DNA of 64,000 bases from Anaerolineae bacterium (lineage in GTDB: Bacteria; Chloroflexota; Anaerolineae; Aggregatilineales; UBA2796), in assembly GCA_019637555.1 (NCBI GenBank), contig JAHBVK010000022.1, forward strand, positions 1 through 64,000. Direction: 5' to 3'. Positions 16,747-26,494 of this stretch are shown here, one piece after another. The first letter of the stretch is position 1. Every line of letters starts with the position of its first letter. The translations under genes were made by a program, and so were the position numbers. The notes below the pieces were generated by a model, which was given only the letters and a program-made list of their open reading frames with translations, was not told where the DNA came from and did no database searches.

Positions 16747-17904
16747 GTGGGTAAGTTGATTCGGGATGTTCTAGAGAGTGTTGATGCCTACAATTGGGCT
16801 GCGCTTGGCAATCACATCTATGCATCAGCATCTCTCATTCCCGAACACTTTCACAAACTACTCTCAGAGGATCGGCTCAATCAACGTGATGCACGTCGAT
16901 ACCTCTGTGGTGAAGGTCAAGATTGGGGCAGCATCACGAGGGCGACACCTTGGCTGGTAGCGTTAATCGCTACCATGCTGCCGGATCAGGATTTACCCTC
17001 CCGCGGGACACTGTTTGAGTGGTTATCGGCAGTGGCTGGAACGTCTGTTAAAAACAGCTTCTACTCGCGCCAGAACTGGCTCAGCCAAGCACTAACTTAC
17101 GAACAACTAAGCAAATATATATCCACCTATCTCGATTTCCTCAGCGATAGTAACGCCCGAATGAGGTTAACCGCGGCGCGACTTCTCGGCTTCATGGCGA
17201 CAGAAAGCGCCCAACTGCTGCCCATATTAGTCAAAAGCTATGAAAATGAGCCGGAAGATAAAACGCGGATACAGATCGTGGAAGCAGTGGGCAACTTACT
17301 AGGAAATGACGACCTTGCAGCCTATCAATCCAATGAGGAATTCAGGGTTTTTCTGGAAACGGCAACTGTCAACGAAAGTTCGGCTGATGTGCGCTTCGCG
17401 CTAGCACTAGCGGCATTCGAGGCAGTACCGACGACTTTCAAACGCACAACCAGAGTCAAACCCTTTTTTCTACAAATCATGGTCGAAACTTTTCCTCTCA
17501 AAGCCAGAGTGCCATGGGAACAGGAACGCATTGTGCATTTACTGGCTACTCAGGGCGCTGATACTATCCTGCCGCTCCTGCAGTTGCCTGATATTGACAT
17601 CAAAACAGCGCATCTTCTGGTGCAGGGCTTGGTTTTCGGGATTTTCCGCACTGGACTCGAAAAGGTGGTCTGGCGAGAGAACGGCATTGGCTCTAAACAA
17701 CCAGAGCAATATCGCTTTTTTGCGCCGAATCCACAGCACTCCTTGCTATATACAAAGGAAAACATTGGCATCCTGACTCACATCACGGAATTCGATCCAT
17801 TTTGGGAGCGTCCGCTGAATTTATTGTCTTTTTTTGCCGGATTGCCAGACTCGCGCGAAGAGTTGCGTGCGCTAGTTCGTGAACGATCACAGCAATTGTC
17901 GTAG
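16747..17904 (+). CDS. HEAT-like repeat protein, unknown function
   Basis: The 385-residue protein is soluble and helical with a GTG start 4 bases after the oxidoreductase stop. A solenoid-like part spans about 125-235, with repeats such as YLDFLSDSNARMRLTAARLL and LVKSYENEPEDKTRIQIVEA. The remainder has long amphipathic helices and no recognisable catalytic residues. It may be a scaffold linked to the oxidoreductase through the shared transcript. I do not recognise the family beyond the HEAT-like pattern. Confidence 0.65.
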   Translation: MGKLIRDVLESVDAYNWAALGNHIYASASLIPEHFHKLLSEDRLNQRDARRYLCGEGQDWGSITRATPWLVALIATMLPDQDLPSRGTLFEWLSAVAGTSVKNSFYSRQNWLSQALTYEQLSKYISTYLDFLSDSNARMRLTAARLLGFMATESAQLLPILVKSYENEPEDKTRIQIVEAVGNLLGNDDLAAYQSNEEFRVFLETATVNESSADVRFALALAAFEAVPTTFKRTTRVKPFFLQIMVETFPLKARVPWEQERIVHLLATQGADTILPLLQLPDIDIKTAHLLVQGLVFGIFRTGLEKVVWRENGIGSKQPEQYRFFAPNPQHSLLYTKENIGILTHITEFDPFWERPLNLLSFFAGLPDSREELRALVRERSQQLS

Positions 17905-17989
17905 CGGGTCACATTGTTAAGCGTATCTGCTGGTGGGAGCGCTCTCTCGGCGTTATAGTTGATGGCTCAACAGCTAAAAAATTCTTTGA

Positions 17990-19312
<1,323 letters not shown>

Positions 19313-19331
19313 GCCGAATCTGCGTATGATC

Positions 19332-19391
19332 AACCCTTGATCGTCTCTGCATTGCATCGAAGCGATGGAGATGGTCAGGGGTTTTATTATT
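19332..19391 (+). terminator. Enolase terminator hairpin
   Basis: AACCCTTGA (19332-19340) pairs with TCAGGGGTT (19375-19383) with one G-U, and inner TCTC/GAGA adds pairing. TTATTATT follows. Position 20 bases after the enolase stop supports an intrinsic terminator. Confidence 0.65.
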
Positions 19392-19547
19392 CAACTAGCC
19401 GAAAGCAATAAGTGATGTGTACTGAGGATTGAGAAAAATCGATAATACTTTAGGCACAGCGCCTTAAAGTCACTGCCGTTACGCATTTGCCACTCTATGA
19501 TTGATCCTCATGGCATTTTAGGCACGACGGCAGTAGGCACTTTATCT

Positions 19548-19578
19548 CAGCACTACAGCACCTAGCACTTTAGCACTT
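19548..19578 (+). repeat. Short tandem AGCAC repeats before pyruvate kinase
   Basis: Four near-tandem 7-8 base units carry AGCAC: CAGCACTA, CAGCACC, TAGCACTT, TAGCACTT. Related TTTAGGCAC words lie nearby at 19450-19540. The array ends about 20 bases before the probable start of the pyruvate kinase gene. Confidence 0.6.
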
Positions 19579-19597
19579 GTCTTTTGTGGGGGTTCCT

Positions 19598-21088
19598 TTG
19601 GTCAAGAAATTTGATAAGAAGCGCACCAAGATTGTCTGTACGATTGGTCCGGCTTCCTCCAACGAAGTTACGATCCGGGCGATGATCCGCGCGGGTATGG
19701 ATGTAGCGCGTATCAACTTCAGTCACGGCGATCACGAATTTCACCGCAAGAATATCGAAACGGTGCGCCGCCTAGCGGAAGAAGAAGGCGCAGTTGTCGC
19801 TGTGATGGCTGACTTGCAAGGACCCAAAATCCGCTTGGGCAAGATCGCCAATGAACCAGCCTTGATTAAGGAAGGCGACCATCTGACGCTGACGACACGC
19901 GCCGATGCCGACGGCACGGATATGATCTTCCCGCTGCCGCACCCTGAATTCGTCAAAGACGTGCGCCCCGGGAATACTGTGCTGGTCGATGATGGCACGC
20001 TCGAATTCAAAGTGATCAGTCGGCAGGCAAATGATCTCGTGTGTGAGGTCGTAGTTGGCGGCGAATTACTTTCGCGCAAGGGCGTTAGTGCGCCCGACGC
20101 CAAGCTGACTCTTTCCGCTATTACCGATAAAGACCGCGAAGATGCTAAATTCGCGCTGGACATGAAGCTCGACTACATCGCCATGTCCTTCGTCCGCAGC
20201 GCCAAAGATATCGATCAACTGCGCTACCTGTGCAGTTTTCATGGCTACAACGATGTCGCCATCGTGTCCAAAATCGAAAAGCGTGAGGCAATTGACGCCT
20301 TCGATGAAATCCTTGCTGCTACCGATGCTGTGATGGTGGCGCGTGGTGATCTCGGTGTGGAGACTCCGGCAGAAGAAGTGCCTATCCACCAGAAGATGAT
20401 CATTCGCAAGTGCAATGAAGTGGGCAAAGCGGTGATTACGGCGACGCAAATGTTGCAGTCGATGGTCAACAATCCGCGTCCCACGCGCGCCGAAGCCAGC
20501 GACGTTGCCAACGCTATCTTTGACGGTACGGATGCGGTCATGCTCTCCGGCGAAACTGCATCCGGCAAGTATCCGGTGGAAGCAGTGGAAACGATGGCTA
20601 CCATCGCCGTCATCGCTGAACAACATCTGGTAGAAAATCTGCGCATCACCGCCCGTGATGTTTACCGCAAAACCCCGATGCCTACCGTGCGCGGCTTCGA
20701 GTACATCTCCGATGCCACCAGTCACGCTGCCAGCGACATTGCCGACCAACTAGATGCTAAGGCAATCGTGACGGCGACATGGACAGGTTACACTGCCAGA
20801 CAGGCGGCTCGCGGACGCCCCCACACGCCAATCCTCTGCGTCACGCCGAAGGAAGAAGTTTATCACCGCATGGCGCTGGTCTGGGGCGTGCTGCCGATGT
20901 TGGTCGAAGAATTCCATACCGTTGACGAAATGGTGCACAATATCGTCAAGAAAGCACATGAACAGGGCATCCTCAAATATGGCGACCTACTCGTCATGAT
21001 CGCAGGCATCCCCTTCGGGGCTAGCAGTTCCACCAATTTCCTTAAAGTACACAAGGTTGGTGAACAGGGAGAGGTGCCAGAACGGTAA
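19598..21088 (+). CDS. pyk: Pyruvate kinase
   Basis: About 496 residues. It makes pyruvate and ATP from PEP and ADP. Visible landmarks are RTKIVCTIGPASS, GMDVARINFSHGDHEFH, MADLQGPKIRLG, the B-domain, then the catalytic helix IVSKIEKREAIDAFDEI, MVARGDLGVE, TATQMLQSM and AEASDVANAIFDGTDAVMLSGETASG. The C-terminal allosteric domain (about 355-490) is present without the extra PEP-utiliser domain seen in some Firmicutes. The start is uncertain. TTG at 19598 has GGGGG five bases before it; another TTG at 19577 is in frame but has no ribosome site. A run of AGCAC words precedes it. Confidence 0.95.
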   Translation: MVKKFDKKRTKIVCTIGPASSNEVTIRAMIRAGMDVARINFSHGDHEFHRKNIETVRRLAEEEGAVVAVMADLQGPKIRLGKIANEPALIKEGDHLTLTTRADADGTDMIFPLPHPEFVKDVRPGNTVLVDDGTLEFKVISRQANDLVCEVVVGGELLSRKGVSAPDAKLTLSAITDKDREDAKFALDMKLDYIAMSFVRSAKDIDQLRYLCSFHGYNDVAIVSKIEKREAIDAFDEILAATDAVMVARGDLGVETPAEEVPIHQKMIIRKCNEVGKAVITATQMLQSMVNNPRPTRAEASDVANAIFDGTDAVMLSGETASGKYPVEAVETMATIAVIAEQHLVENLRITARDVYRKTPMPTVRGFEYISDATSHAASDIADQLDAKAIVTATWTGYTARQAARGRPHTPILCVTPKEEVYHRMALVWGVLPMLVEEFHTVDEMVHNIVKKAHEQGILKYGDLLVMIAGIPFGASSSTNFLKVHKVGEQGEVPER

Positions 21089-21119
21089 GCTTCTGCCCGG
21101 TCTTTCCTCTTTCTTGAAA

Positions 21120-21184
21120 TACCTCCGTAACGATTTGCCACAGTATTTGCACTATACTACAGTCTGTGGATCGTTACGGAGGTA
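21120..21184 (+). promoter_or_regulatory. 15-bp perfect inverted repeat covering the P450 ribosome-binding site
   Basis: TACCTCCGTAACGAT (21120-21134) is exactly complementary to ATCGTTACGGAGGTA (21170-21184). The 3' arm contains GGAGGT, the ribosome-binding site of the P450 gene that starts at 21189. The 35-base middle contains a TATACT-like -10. As RNA it would hide the ribosome site; as DNA it would give two operator half-sites around a promoter. Confidence 0.7.
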
Positions 21185-21188
21185 CGCC

Positions 21189-22559
21189 ATGACCAATACC
21201 ACAACTGCAGCGTCTGATCTTTCGTTAAGCAAATTCAATGCTTCAGCCTTTACCACCGCCCGTTTGATGCGTGAAGACCCCTTGGCGTTGTTTCGCCGTG
21301 TTCAGCGCGAAAATGGCGATTATGTAGTCACGGTGGCGCTGCCGGGGTTGCGTACCATCATCGTCAGTGATCCCGATATGGTGCACGAAATTCTGGTCAG
21401 GCGTAGCGATGAATTTGTGAAACCCGAACTCGGTAAAAAGATGCTGCAATCTGCCTTTGGTAATGGCATCTTTTTCAGTGAAGGGGATTTCTGGAAGCGA
21501 CAGCGCAAACTCGCCCAACCAGCTTTCCATCATATGCGTATCGGCAAGTACGCGACTGATATGGTGGCACACACGCAAAAGCAGTTGCAGTCATGGGCTA
21601 ATCAGAAAAGTATCCTGATCGATAAAGAAACCCATGCACTCACGCTTAAGATCGTAGTCGATGCGCTGTTCAAAACCGATGTCACTGAACATGTCGAACT
21701 TATCGGTAAATCCATGCACGCGCTTAGCACGGCGGTTGGAGATCAATCTAAATCTATCGTCCAGGCGCAGCTCCCCAACTGGCTGCCCACCTCAATCAAT
21801 CGTCGTAAAAAACTAGCCGCCGATCAGATGAATCCGTTGATCCGCCAGATGATCGCTGACCGCCGTGCCAGCGCTGAGGATCGCGGCGACTTGCTGTCGA
21901 TGTTCTTACAGGTGCAAGATGCGGACACAGGCGAGCGCATGTCCGATCAGCAAGTGCGCGATGAACTGATGACTATGTTCATCGCAGGACACGAGACAAG
22001 CGCGTTGGCATTAGCATGGTCGCTAGTGGAACTGGCGCGACATCCTGAAGTGGAAGCAAAACTGCACGCTGAGATTGACTCGGTGCTCGGTGATCGCGCT
22101 GCCACACTTGACGATCTCCCCAAGCTGACTTATACACAAGCAGTGATCAAAGAAATTTTGCGCTTTTATCCGCCTGCACCGTTTCTAACCCGCAGTCCAG
22201 CGCAGCCAATGCTATTTCATGGCGGGCAGTTGCGCACCAGCGATTTGCTCATGGTGTTGGCTTACACCATCCATCACGATGCCCGTTGGTATGCTGATTC
22301 TGAGTCGTTTATACCGGAGCGTTGGCTAGATGGAGAGTTAGAAAAGCGCTTACCCAAATGCGCTTATCTCCCCTTTGGCACTGGTCCACGGGTTTGCATT
22401 GGTAATGGTTTCGCGCAAATGGAAATGGCACTCGTGCTGGCGACTATTGCACAGCACTACAAGCTGCGGTTTCCTAACGGCATAGACAAGGTTGAAGTGA
22501 TGCTTAACCTCACTTTAAGCATGAAGCCTCCAGTGGAGATGGAACTGATACAACGTTGA
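21189..22559 (+). CDS. Cytochrome P450
   Basis: This 456-residue soluble heme monooxygenase has all the core motifs: I-helix AGHETSALALAW (oxygen activation threonine), ExxR as KEILRF, FIPERWLDG, and the heme loop FGTGPRVCIGNGFAQME with Cys403 as the iron ligand. There is no N-terminal membrane anchor, as is usual in bacteria. It resembles the CYP102/CYP4-like group by the YPPAPFLTRSP and CIGNGFA segments, though the substrate is unknown. The ATG at 21189 follows GGAGGT by five bases. No ferredoxin or reductase gene is adjacent, so electrons must come from elsewhere. The ribosome site is inside an inverted repeat, suggesting controlled expression. Confidence 0.95.
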   Translation: MTNTTTAASDLSLSKFNASAFTTARLMREDPLALFRRVQRENGDYVVTVALPGLRTIIVSDPDMVHEILVRRSDEFVKPELGKKMLQSAFGNGIFFSEGDFWKRQRKLAQPAFHHMRIGKYATDMVAHTQKQLQSWANQKSILIDKETHALTLKIVVDALFKTDVTEHVELIGKSMHALSTAVGDQSKSIVQAQLPNWLPTSINRRKKLAADQMNPLIRQMIADRRASAEDRGDLLSMFLQVQDADTGERMSDQQVRDELMTMFIAGHETSALALAWSLVELARHPEVEAKLHAEIDSVLGDRAATLDDLPKLTYTQAVIKEILRFYPPAPFLTRSPAQPMLFHGGQLRTSDLLMVLAYTIHHDARWYADSESFIPERWLDGELEKRLPKCAYLPFGTGPRVCIGNGFAQMEMALVLATIAQHYKLRFPNGIDKVEVMLNLTLSMKPPVEMELIQR

Positions 22560-22656
22560 GCGCCAAGTCATAAGCCTAATGCGGCTTTGCATAAGAAGAA
22601 TAATAGAAACTGTATAAGGCTTAATCTAGGCTCATCTGAGGGCTAGACGCCTGTGG

Positions 22657-22662
22657 TATAAT
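22657..22662 (+). promoter_or_regulatory. Extended -10 element of secA
   Basis: TGGTATAAT (extended -10, TATAAT at 22657-22662) lies 51 bases before the secA ATG. No strong -35 is seen. Confidence 0.55.
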
Positions 22663-22713
22663 TGACCGCATTGTCTGCTAGACACATAAACTGAGCGATA
22701 GAGGCGGGCGTCG

Positions 22714-25700
22714 ATGGTATTTCGTAACCTGGTAAAAAAGGTCTTCGGTGACCCTAACGAGCGCGATCTCAAGCATTACCGCGAGATCGTTGATGAGATC
22801 AATGATCTGGAACCGCAGATGAAGGCGTTGACCGACGATGCCCTACGGCGCAAGACCGATGAATTTAAGCAGCGGTTGACTTCCGGCGAAGAACTGGAAG
22901 ATATCCTCCCGGAAGCTTTTGCTGTGGTGAGAGAGGCATCGCGACGCAGCATTGGCAAGCGCCATTTTGATGTTCAGCTCATCGGCGGTATGGTGCTGCA
23001 CGATGGCAAGATCGCTGAAATGAAGACGGGCGAGGGTAAAACCCTCGTCGCTACACTGCCGCTGTACCTTAATGCGCTAATGGGTGAAGGCGCGCATCTA
23101 GTCACACCCAACGACTACCTTAGTAAATTCGGTTTGCAATCAATGGGACCGATTTATCACGCGCTTGGTTTAACGGCGGCGGTGATCCAGAATGCGGCGG
23201 CGGATCCGACACGCGGCTCGTTCCTCTTTGATCCAAGCTTTGGCAGCGAGGATGAGCGTTACCAGAACCTGCGTCCTATCACGCGCCGCGAAGCGTACCA
23301 AGCCGATATAACCTACGGCACGAACAACGAGTTCGGCTTCGACTATCTGCGCGATAACATGGTTCGCAGCCTTGAGGAAACGGTGCAGCGCGGACACGTC
23401 TACGCCATTGTAGACGAGGTGGACAACATCCTCATCGATGAAGCACGTACCCCGTTGATCATCTCCGGTACTGCCGACAAGCCGAGCGATTATTACGGCG
23501 TTTTCGCCAAGCTCGTGCGCGGGCTGAAGCCTAGCAAACATGATCTGGCAAAGGACGAGGAACCAGACGGCGATTACGTTGAAGATTTGCAGTCTCGTTC
23601 CGTCTACCTCAGCGAATCGGGTATCGAGAAAATCGAGCGCGGGCTGCGTAACGCGGGCTTGCTCAAGGGCGATAACCTCTACAGTCCCGAAAACTCCGAA
23701 ATGATCCCCTACCTCGACAACAGCTTGCGTGCCAGCGTCACCTTCCAGCGTGATAAAGACTACATGGTTGAAAAAGGTCAGGTGATCATCGTTGACGAGT
23801 TTACCGGACGCGCCATGTATGGTCGCCGTTTCAGTGAAGGTTTGCATCAGGCGATTGAGGCGAAGGAAGGTGTCGAGATTCAGCGCGAAAACCTGACGCT
23901 GGCAACGATCACTTTCCAGAATTATTTCCGCCTCTACGACAAGCTGGCAGGCATGACCGGTACTGCCATGACCGAAGCAGATGAGTTCCTTGAAATCTAC
24001 AAGCTGGACGTGGTAGCGATCCCCACGCATATGGAAGTGCGCCGCGAGGACTTTGAAGACCTCGTATTCATGACTGAGCGCGCCAAATGGAACGCTATTG
24101 TGACTCACATCAAGGAACGTCATCTAGCCAAGCAGCCCATTCTCATCGGCACGGTGGCAATCGAAACGAGTGAGCGCCTCAGCAAATTGCTGGAGAAGGC
24201 GAACATTCCTCACAAGGTCTTGAATGCCAAGCAGCACGAACGCGAAGCTACCATCATCGCGCAAGCAGGTCGTCCCGGCTCGGTTACGATTGCCACTAAC
24301 ATGGCAGGTCGTGGTGTTGACATTCTGCTCGGCGGCAACCCCGAAGGTATCGCCCGTGAAAAGCTGCGCGAACAAAAGATCGATGTAACTACCGCCACGC
24401 CTGAGCAGTGGAAAGCTGCGCTGAAAGAAGCCGAGGTCGAATGCGCTCGTGATCGTGAGATCGTGGTGGCGGCAGGTGGCTTGCTGGTCGTTGGTACAGA
24501 GCGCCACGAAGCCCGCCGCATCGATAATCAGTTGCGTGGTCGTTCTGGTCGTCAGGGCGATCCCGGTGCATCGCAGTTCTACCTTTCGATGGAAGACGAT
24601 TTGATGAAGCGCTTCGGCGGAGATCGAGTCAAGGGCTTGATGCAAACGCTGCGGATGCCCGAAGACGAGCCGATCCGTCACAACTTGATCACCAAGTCGA
24701 TCCAGCAGGCGCAAACACGTGTTGAAGGCTTTAATTTCGACATACGTAAGCGCGTGCTCGAATACGACGATGTGGTCAACAAACAGCGTACTGTGATCTA
24801 CGATCAGCGCCACCAGATTATCCAATCAGACAATCTTCGTGAGCGGCTGGAGAAGATGATCGCGGACGAAATCGCCGCACTCGTCGAAGAACATATGCCC
24901 GAACCCGTCAAGAACAATAATGGCGAAGAGGCAGATTGGGATCCACAGGAGTTGTATCGCGCGGCACTGGCGCTCTATCCTGTACCCGAATCTATCAAGC
25001 CCGAACACTGGGAAGCTGACGAGGTCGAGGACGATGCGATCACACTTGAGCTAACCAAAGGTGCCCTCGAAGCTTATCAAAAGGTCGAGGACAGGATCAC
25101 GCCGCCGATTATGCGTCTCGCGGAACGAGAAGTACTGCTGCGCACAATGGATCAGTACTGGATTCGCCACCTCACCGATCTCGATATTCTGCGTGAAGGT
25201 ATCGGCTTGATGGCTTACGCGCAGCGCGATCCACTGGTTGAATATAAGCGCGAGGCTTATCTGACATGGGAAGCCATGCAAGATCAGATTAAGCAGCAAG
25301 TTGTGCGCACCATCTATCGCGTTGAAGTTGCTCCGCAAGTCACCGTTCGTCAGCCAGCAGTAGCCGGTCAAGTAGCAGCCCCTGCTAACGGCGCAGCCGC
25401 TTCCGATGGTACCAACGGCAACGGCGCAAAAACTGCGGCAACGGCTGGTGCAGTCGCTCCGGTGATCAAAGGCTTAATGGGCAATGTCCGCAACGTTCGC
25501 AGCGGGTTCGCTAACAGCAGCGCCTTCATGCCTGCGGGCAGTGAAAACGCGCCAACGCCAAATCCGGTTAAGGATACGGCGGCGGAACCTGCCAAAGCGG
25601 ATGTTTGGAGCAAAGTCGGGCGCAACGATCCTTGCCCTTGTGGTAGCGGTAAAAAGTTCAAGAATTGCCACTATCCGATCCTGCGCGAGCAGCAGCAGAC

Positions 25701-25716
25701 GCAGAATAAGCGCTAA
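22714..25716 (+). CDS. secA: SecA preprotein translocase ATPase
   Basis: This 1000-residue motor drives Sec-dependent export through SecYEG. Nucleotide domain 1 has the ATP loop KTGEGKT (104-110) and YAIVDEVDNILIDEAR. The preprotein crosslinking domain contains GRRFSEGLHQAIEAKEGV. Nucleotide domain 2 has NMAGRGVDILLGGNP and RRIDNQLRGRSGRQGDPG. The helical scaffold follows, then a disordered Ala/Asn/Gly-rich stretch (about 890-960). The C-terminal zinc tail reads CPCGSGKKFKNCH with Cys974, Cys976, Cys985 and His986. It is longer than E. coli SecA (901), mostly through inserts near 290-330 and 735-770. Two small membrane protein genes follow closely. Confidence 0.98.
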   Translation: MVFRNLVKKVFGDPNERDLKHYREIVDEINDLEPQMKALTDDALRRKTDEFKQRLTSGEELEDILPEAFAVVREASRRSIGKRHFDVQLIGGMVLHDGKIAEMKTGEGKTLVATLPLYLNALMGEGAHLVTPNDYLSKFGLQSMGPIYHALGLTAAVIQNAAADPTRGSFLFDPSFGSEDERYQNLRPITRREAYQADITYGTNNEFGFDYLRDNMVRSLEETVQRGHVYAIVDEVDNILIDEARTPLIISGTADKPSDYYGVFAKLVRGLKPSKHDLAKDEEPDGDYVEDLQSRSVYLSESGIEKIERGLRNAGLLKGDNLYSPENSEMIPYLDNSLRASVTFQRDKDYMVEKGQVIIVDEFTGRAMYGRRFSEGLHQAIEAKEGVEIQRENLTLATITFQNYFRLYDKLAGMTGTAMTEADEFLEIYKLDVVAIPTHMEVRREDFEDLVFMTERAKWNAIVTHIKERHLAKQPILIGTVAIETSERLSKLLEKANIPHKVLNAKQHEREATIIAQAGRPGSVTIATNMAGRGVDILLGGNPEGIAREKLREQKIDVTTATPEQWKAALKEAEVECARDREIVVAAGGLLVVGTERHEARRIDNQLRGRSGRQGDPGASQFYLSMEDDLMKRFGGDRVKGLMQTLRMPEDEPIRHNLITKSIQQAQTRVEGFNFDIRKRVLEYDDVVNKQRTVIYDQRHQIIQSDNLRERLEKMIADEIAALVEEHMPEPVKNNNGEEADWDPQELYRAALALYPVPESIKPEHWEADEVEDDAITLELTKGALEAYQKVEDRITPPIMRLAEREVLLRTMDQYWIRHLTDLDILREGIGLMAYAQRDPLVEYKREAYLTWEAMQDQIKQQVVRTIYRVEVAPQVTVRQPAVAGQVAAPANGAAASDGTNGNGAKTAATAGAVAPVIKGLMGNVRNVRSGFANSSAFMPAGSENAPTPNPVKDTAAEPAKADVWSKVGRNDPCPCGSGKKFKNCHYPILREQQQTQNKR

Positions 25717-25761
25717 TCAAATTGCACTAGGCATCTGTCAACACCTGACGCCAAATCATAG

Positions 25762-26097
25762 ATGACAGCATTGACCGCGCACCAGCTCCTCACAGTGATC
25801 GCCTGGTTCCTGATGGCGATCCTGATTGGATTCGTGGTCTTGATCGCCCGCTTCTATGAGGACGTGTCAGGTGAACGTACCTACTATCCTGTCTTTTTCG
25901 TCTCCATCCTTTGCTTCGCTGGCGCATCAGCGCGTTCCGCTTTCACCAACGCGATTGATGATGATCTCCTCGCTACCGGACTATGGATCATTGGGGCGGT
26001 GTCACTAGCGGTTTTGAGCCTCTACCTCTACAATTTGATGACCTCAAAGCGGGTAGGTACACCAGAGTCGGAAGATCGCAGTGATGCTCACCGTTAA
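25762..26097 (+). CDS. Small membrane protein, three predicted spans
   Basis: A 111-residue protein begins 45 bases after secA. Hydrophobic segments near 8-28, 42-56 and 70-92 suggest three membrane spans. The tail is short and charged. No family is recognised. The next gene starts inside its last 14 bases, so the two membrane proteins are translationally coupled and may form a pair. Being just downstream of secA does not by itself show a role in export. Confidence 0.6.
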   Translation: MTALTAHQLLTVIAWFLMAILIGFVVLIARFYEDVSGERTYYPVFFVSILCFAGASARSAFTNAIDDDLLATGLWIIGAVSLAVLSLYLYNLMTSKRVGTPESEDRSDAHR

Positions 26098-26467
26098 TCT
26101 TGGCTCGTTTCTCAGCCTCAGCGCTCCACTGGCAATGGTGGTACTGCTGATCGTGCTGGCGTTGTTCAGCAAGCGCTTGGGAGCAGTCACGCGGCGTCCG
26201 CCTGTATATCGTTGGTTCTTCCTCAGTGCTGTGATTATCGTTGTAGCGATCCTCCTACGCCTATTTGCTACCTTTAGCGACGGCGCGTTAGGATCGCAGC
26301 GAGCGCTGTTGTACGATGTGCCCTTAATTGTCGGCTTGCTGATCGCCGTGATCACTACATGGCGTTATTGGGGTTGGTTGTTGGGGGAACGTGGAGTCGA
26401 GCGCGGTCGGCAAGTCTCTCAATCTCAGCCGTCGCCCTCCGCTTCGCGCGTTCCTTTTAAACGCTAA
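26084..26467 (+). CDS. Small membrane protein overlapping its upstream partner
   Basis: The ATG at 26084 lies inside the preceding gene, giving 127 residues (an in-frame GTG sits one codon earlier). Hydrophobic spans occur near 11-29, 44-62 and 76-92. The C-terminal 30 residues are basic and Ser/Pro-rich, probably cytoplasmic. No family was recognised. The 14-base overlap indicates coupled translation with the 111-residue protein. The adenosine deaminase gene follows 27 bases later. Confidence 0.6.
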   Translation: MLTVNLGSFLSLSAPLAMVVLLIVLALFSKRLGAVTRRPPVYRWFFLSAVIIVVAILLRLFATFSDGALGSQRALLYDVPLIVGLLIAVITTWRYWGWLLGERGVERGRQVSQSQPSPSASRVPFKR

Positions 26468-26494
26468 CACACTCTGAAAGGCACGGTTTTCGCG

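Noticed and set aside
23170-24123. Long open frame on the minus strand inside secA
   Set aside because: It mirrors secA codons, has no ribosome site and no family pattern.
24124-24825. Second minus-strand open frame inside secA
   Set aside because: Antisense shadow of the strongly conserved SecA coding strand.
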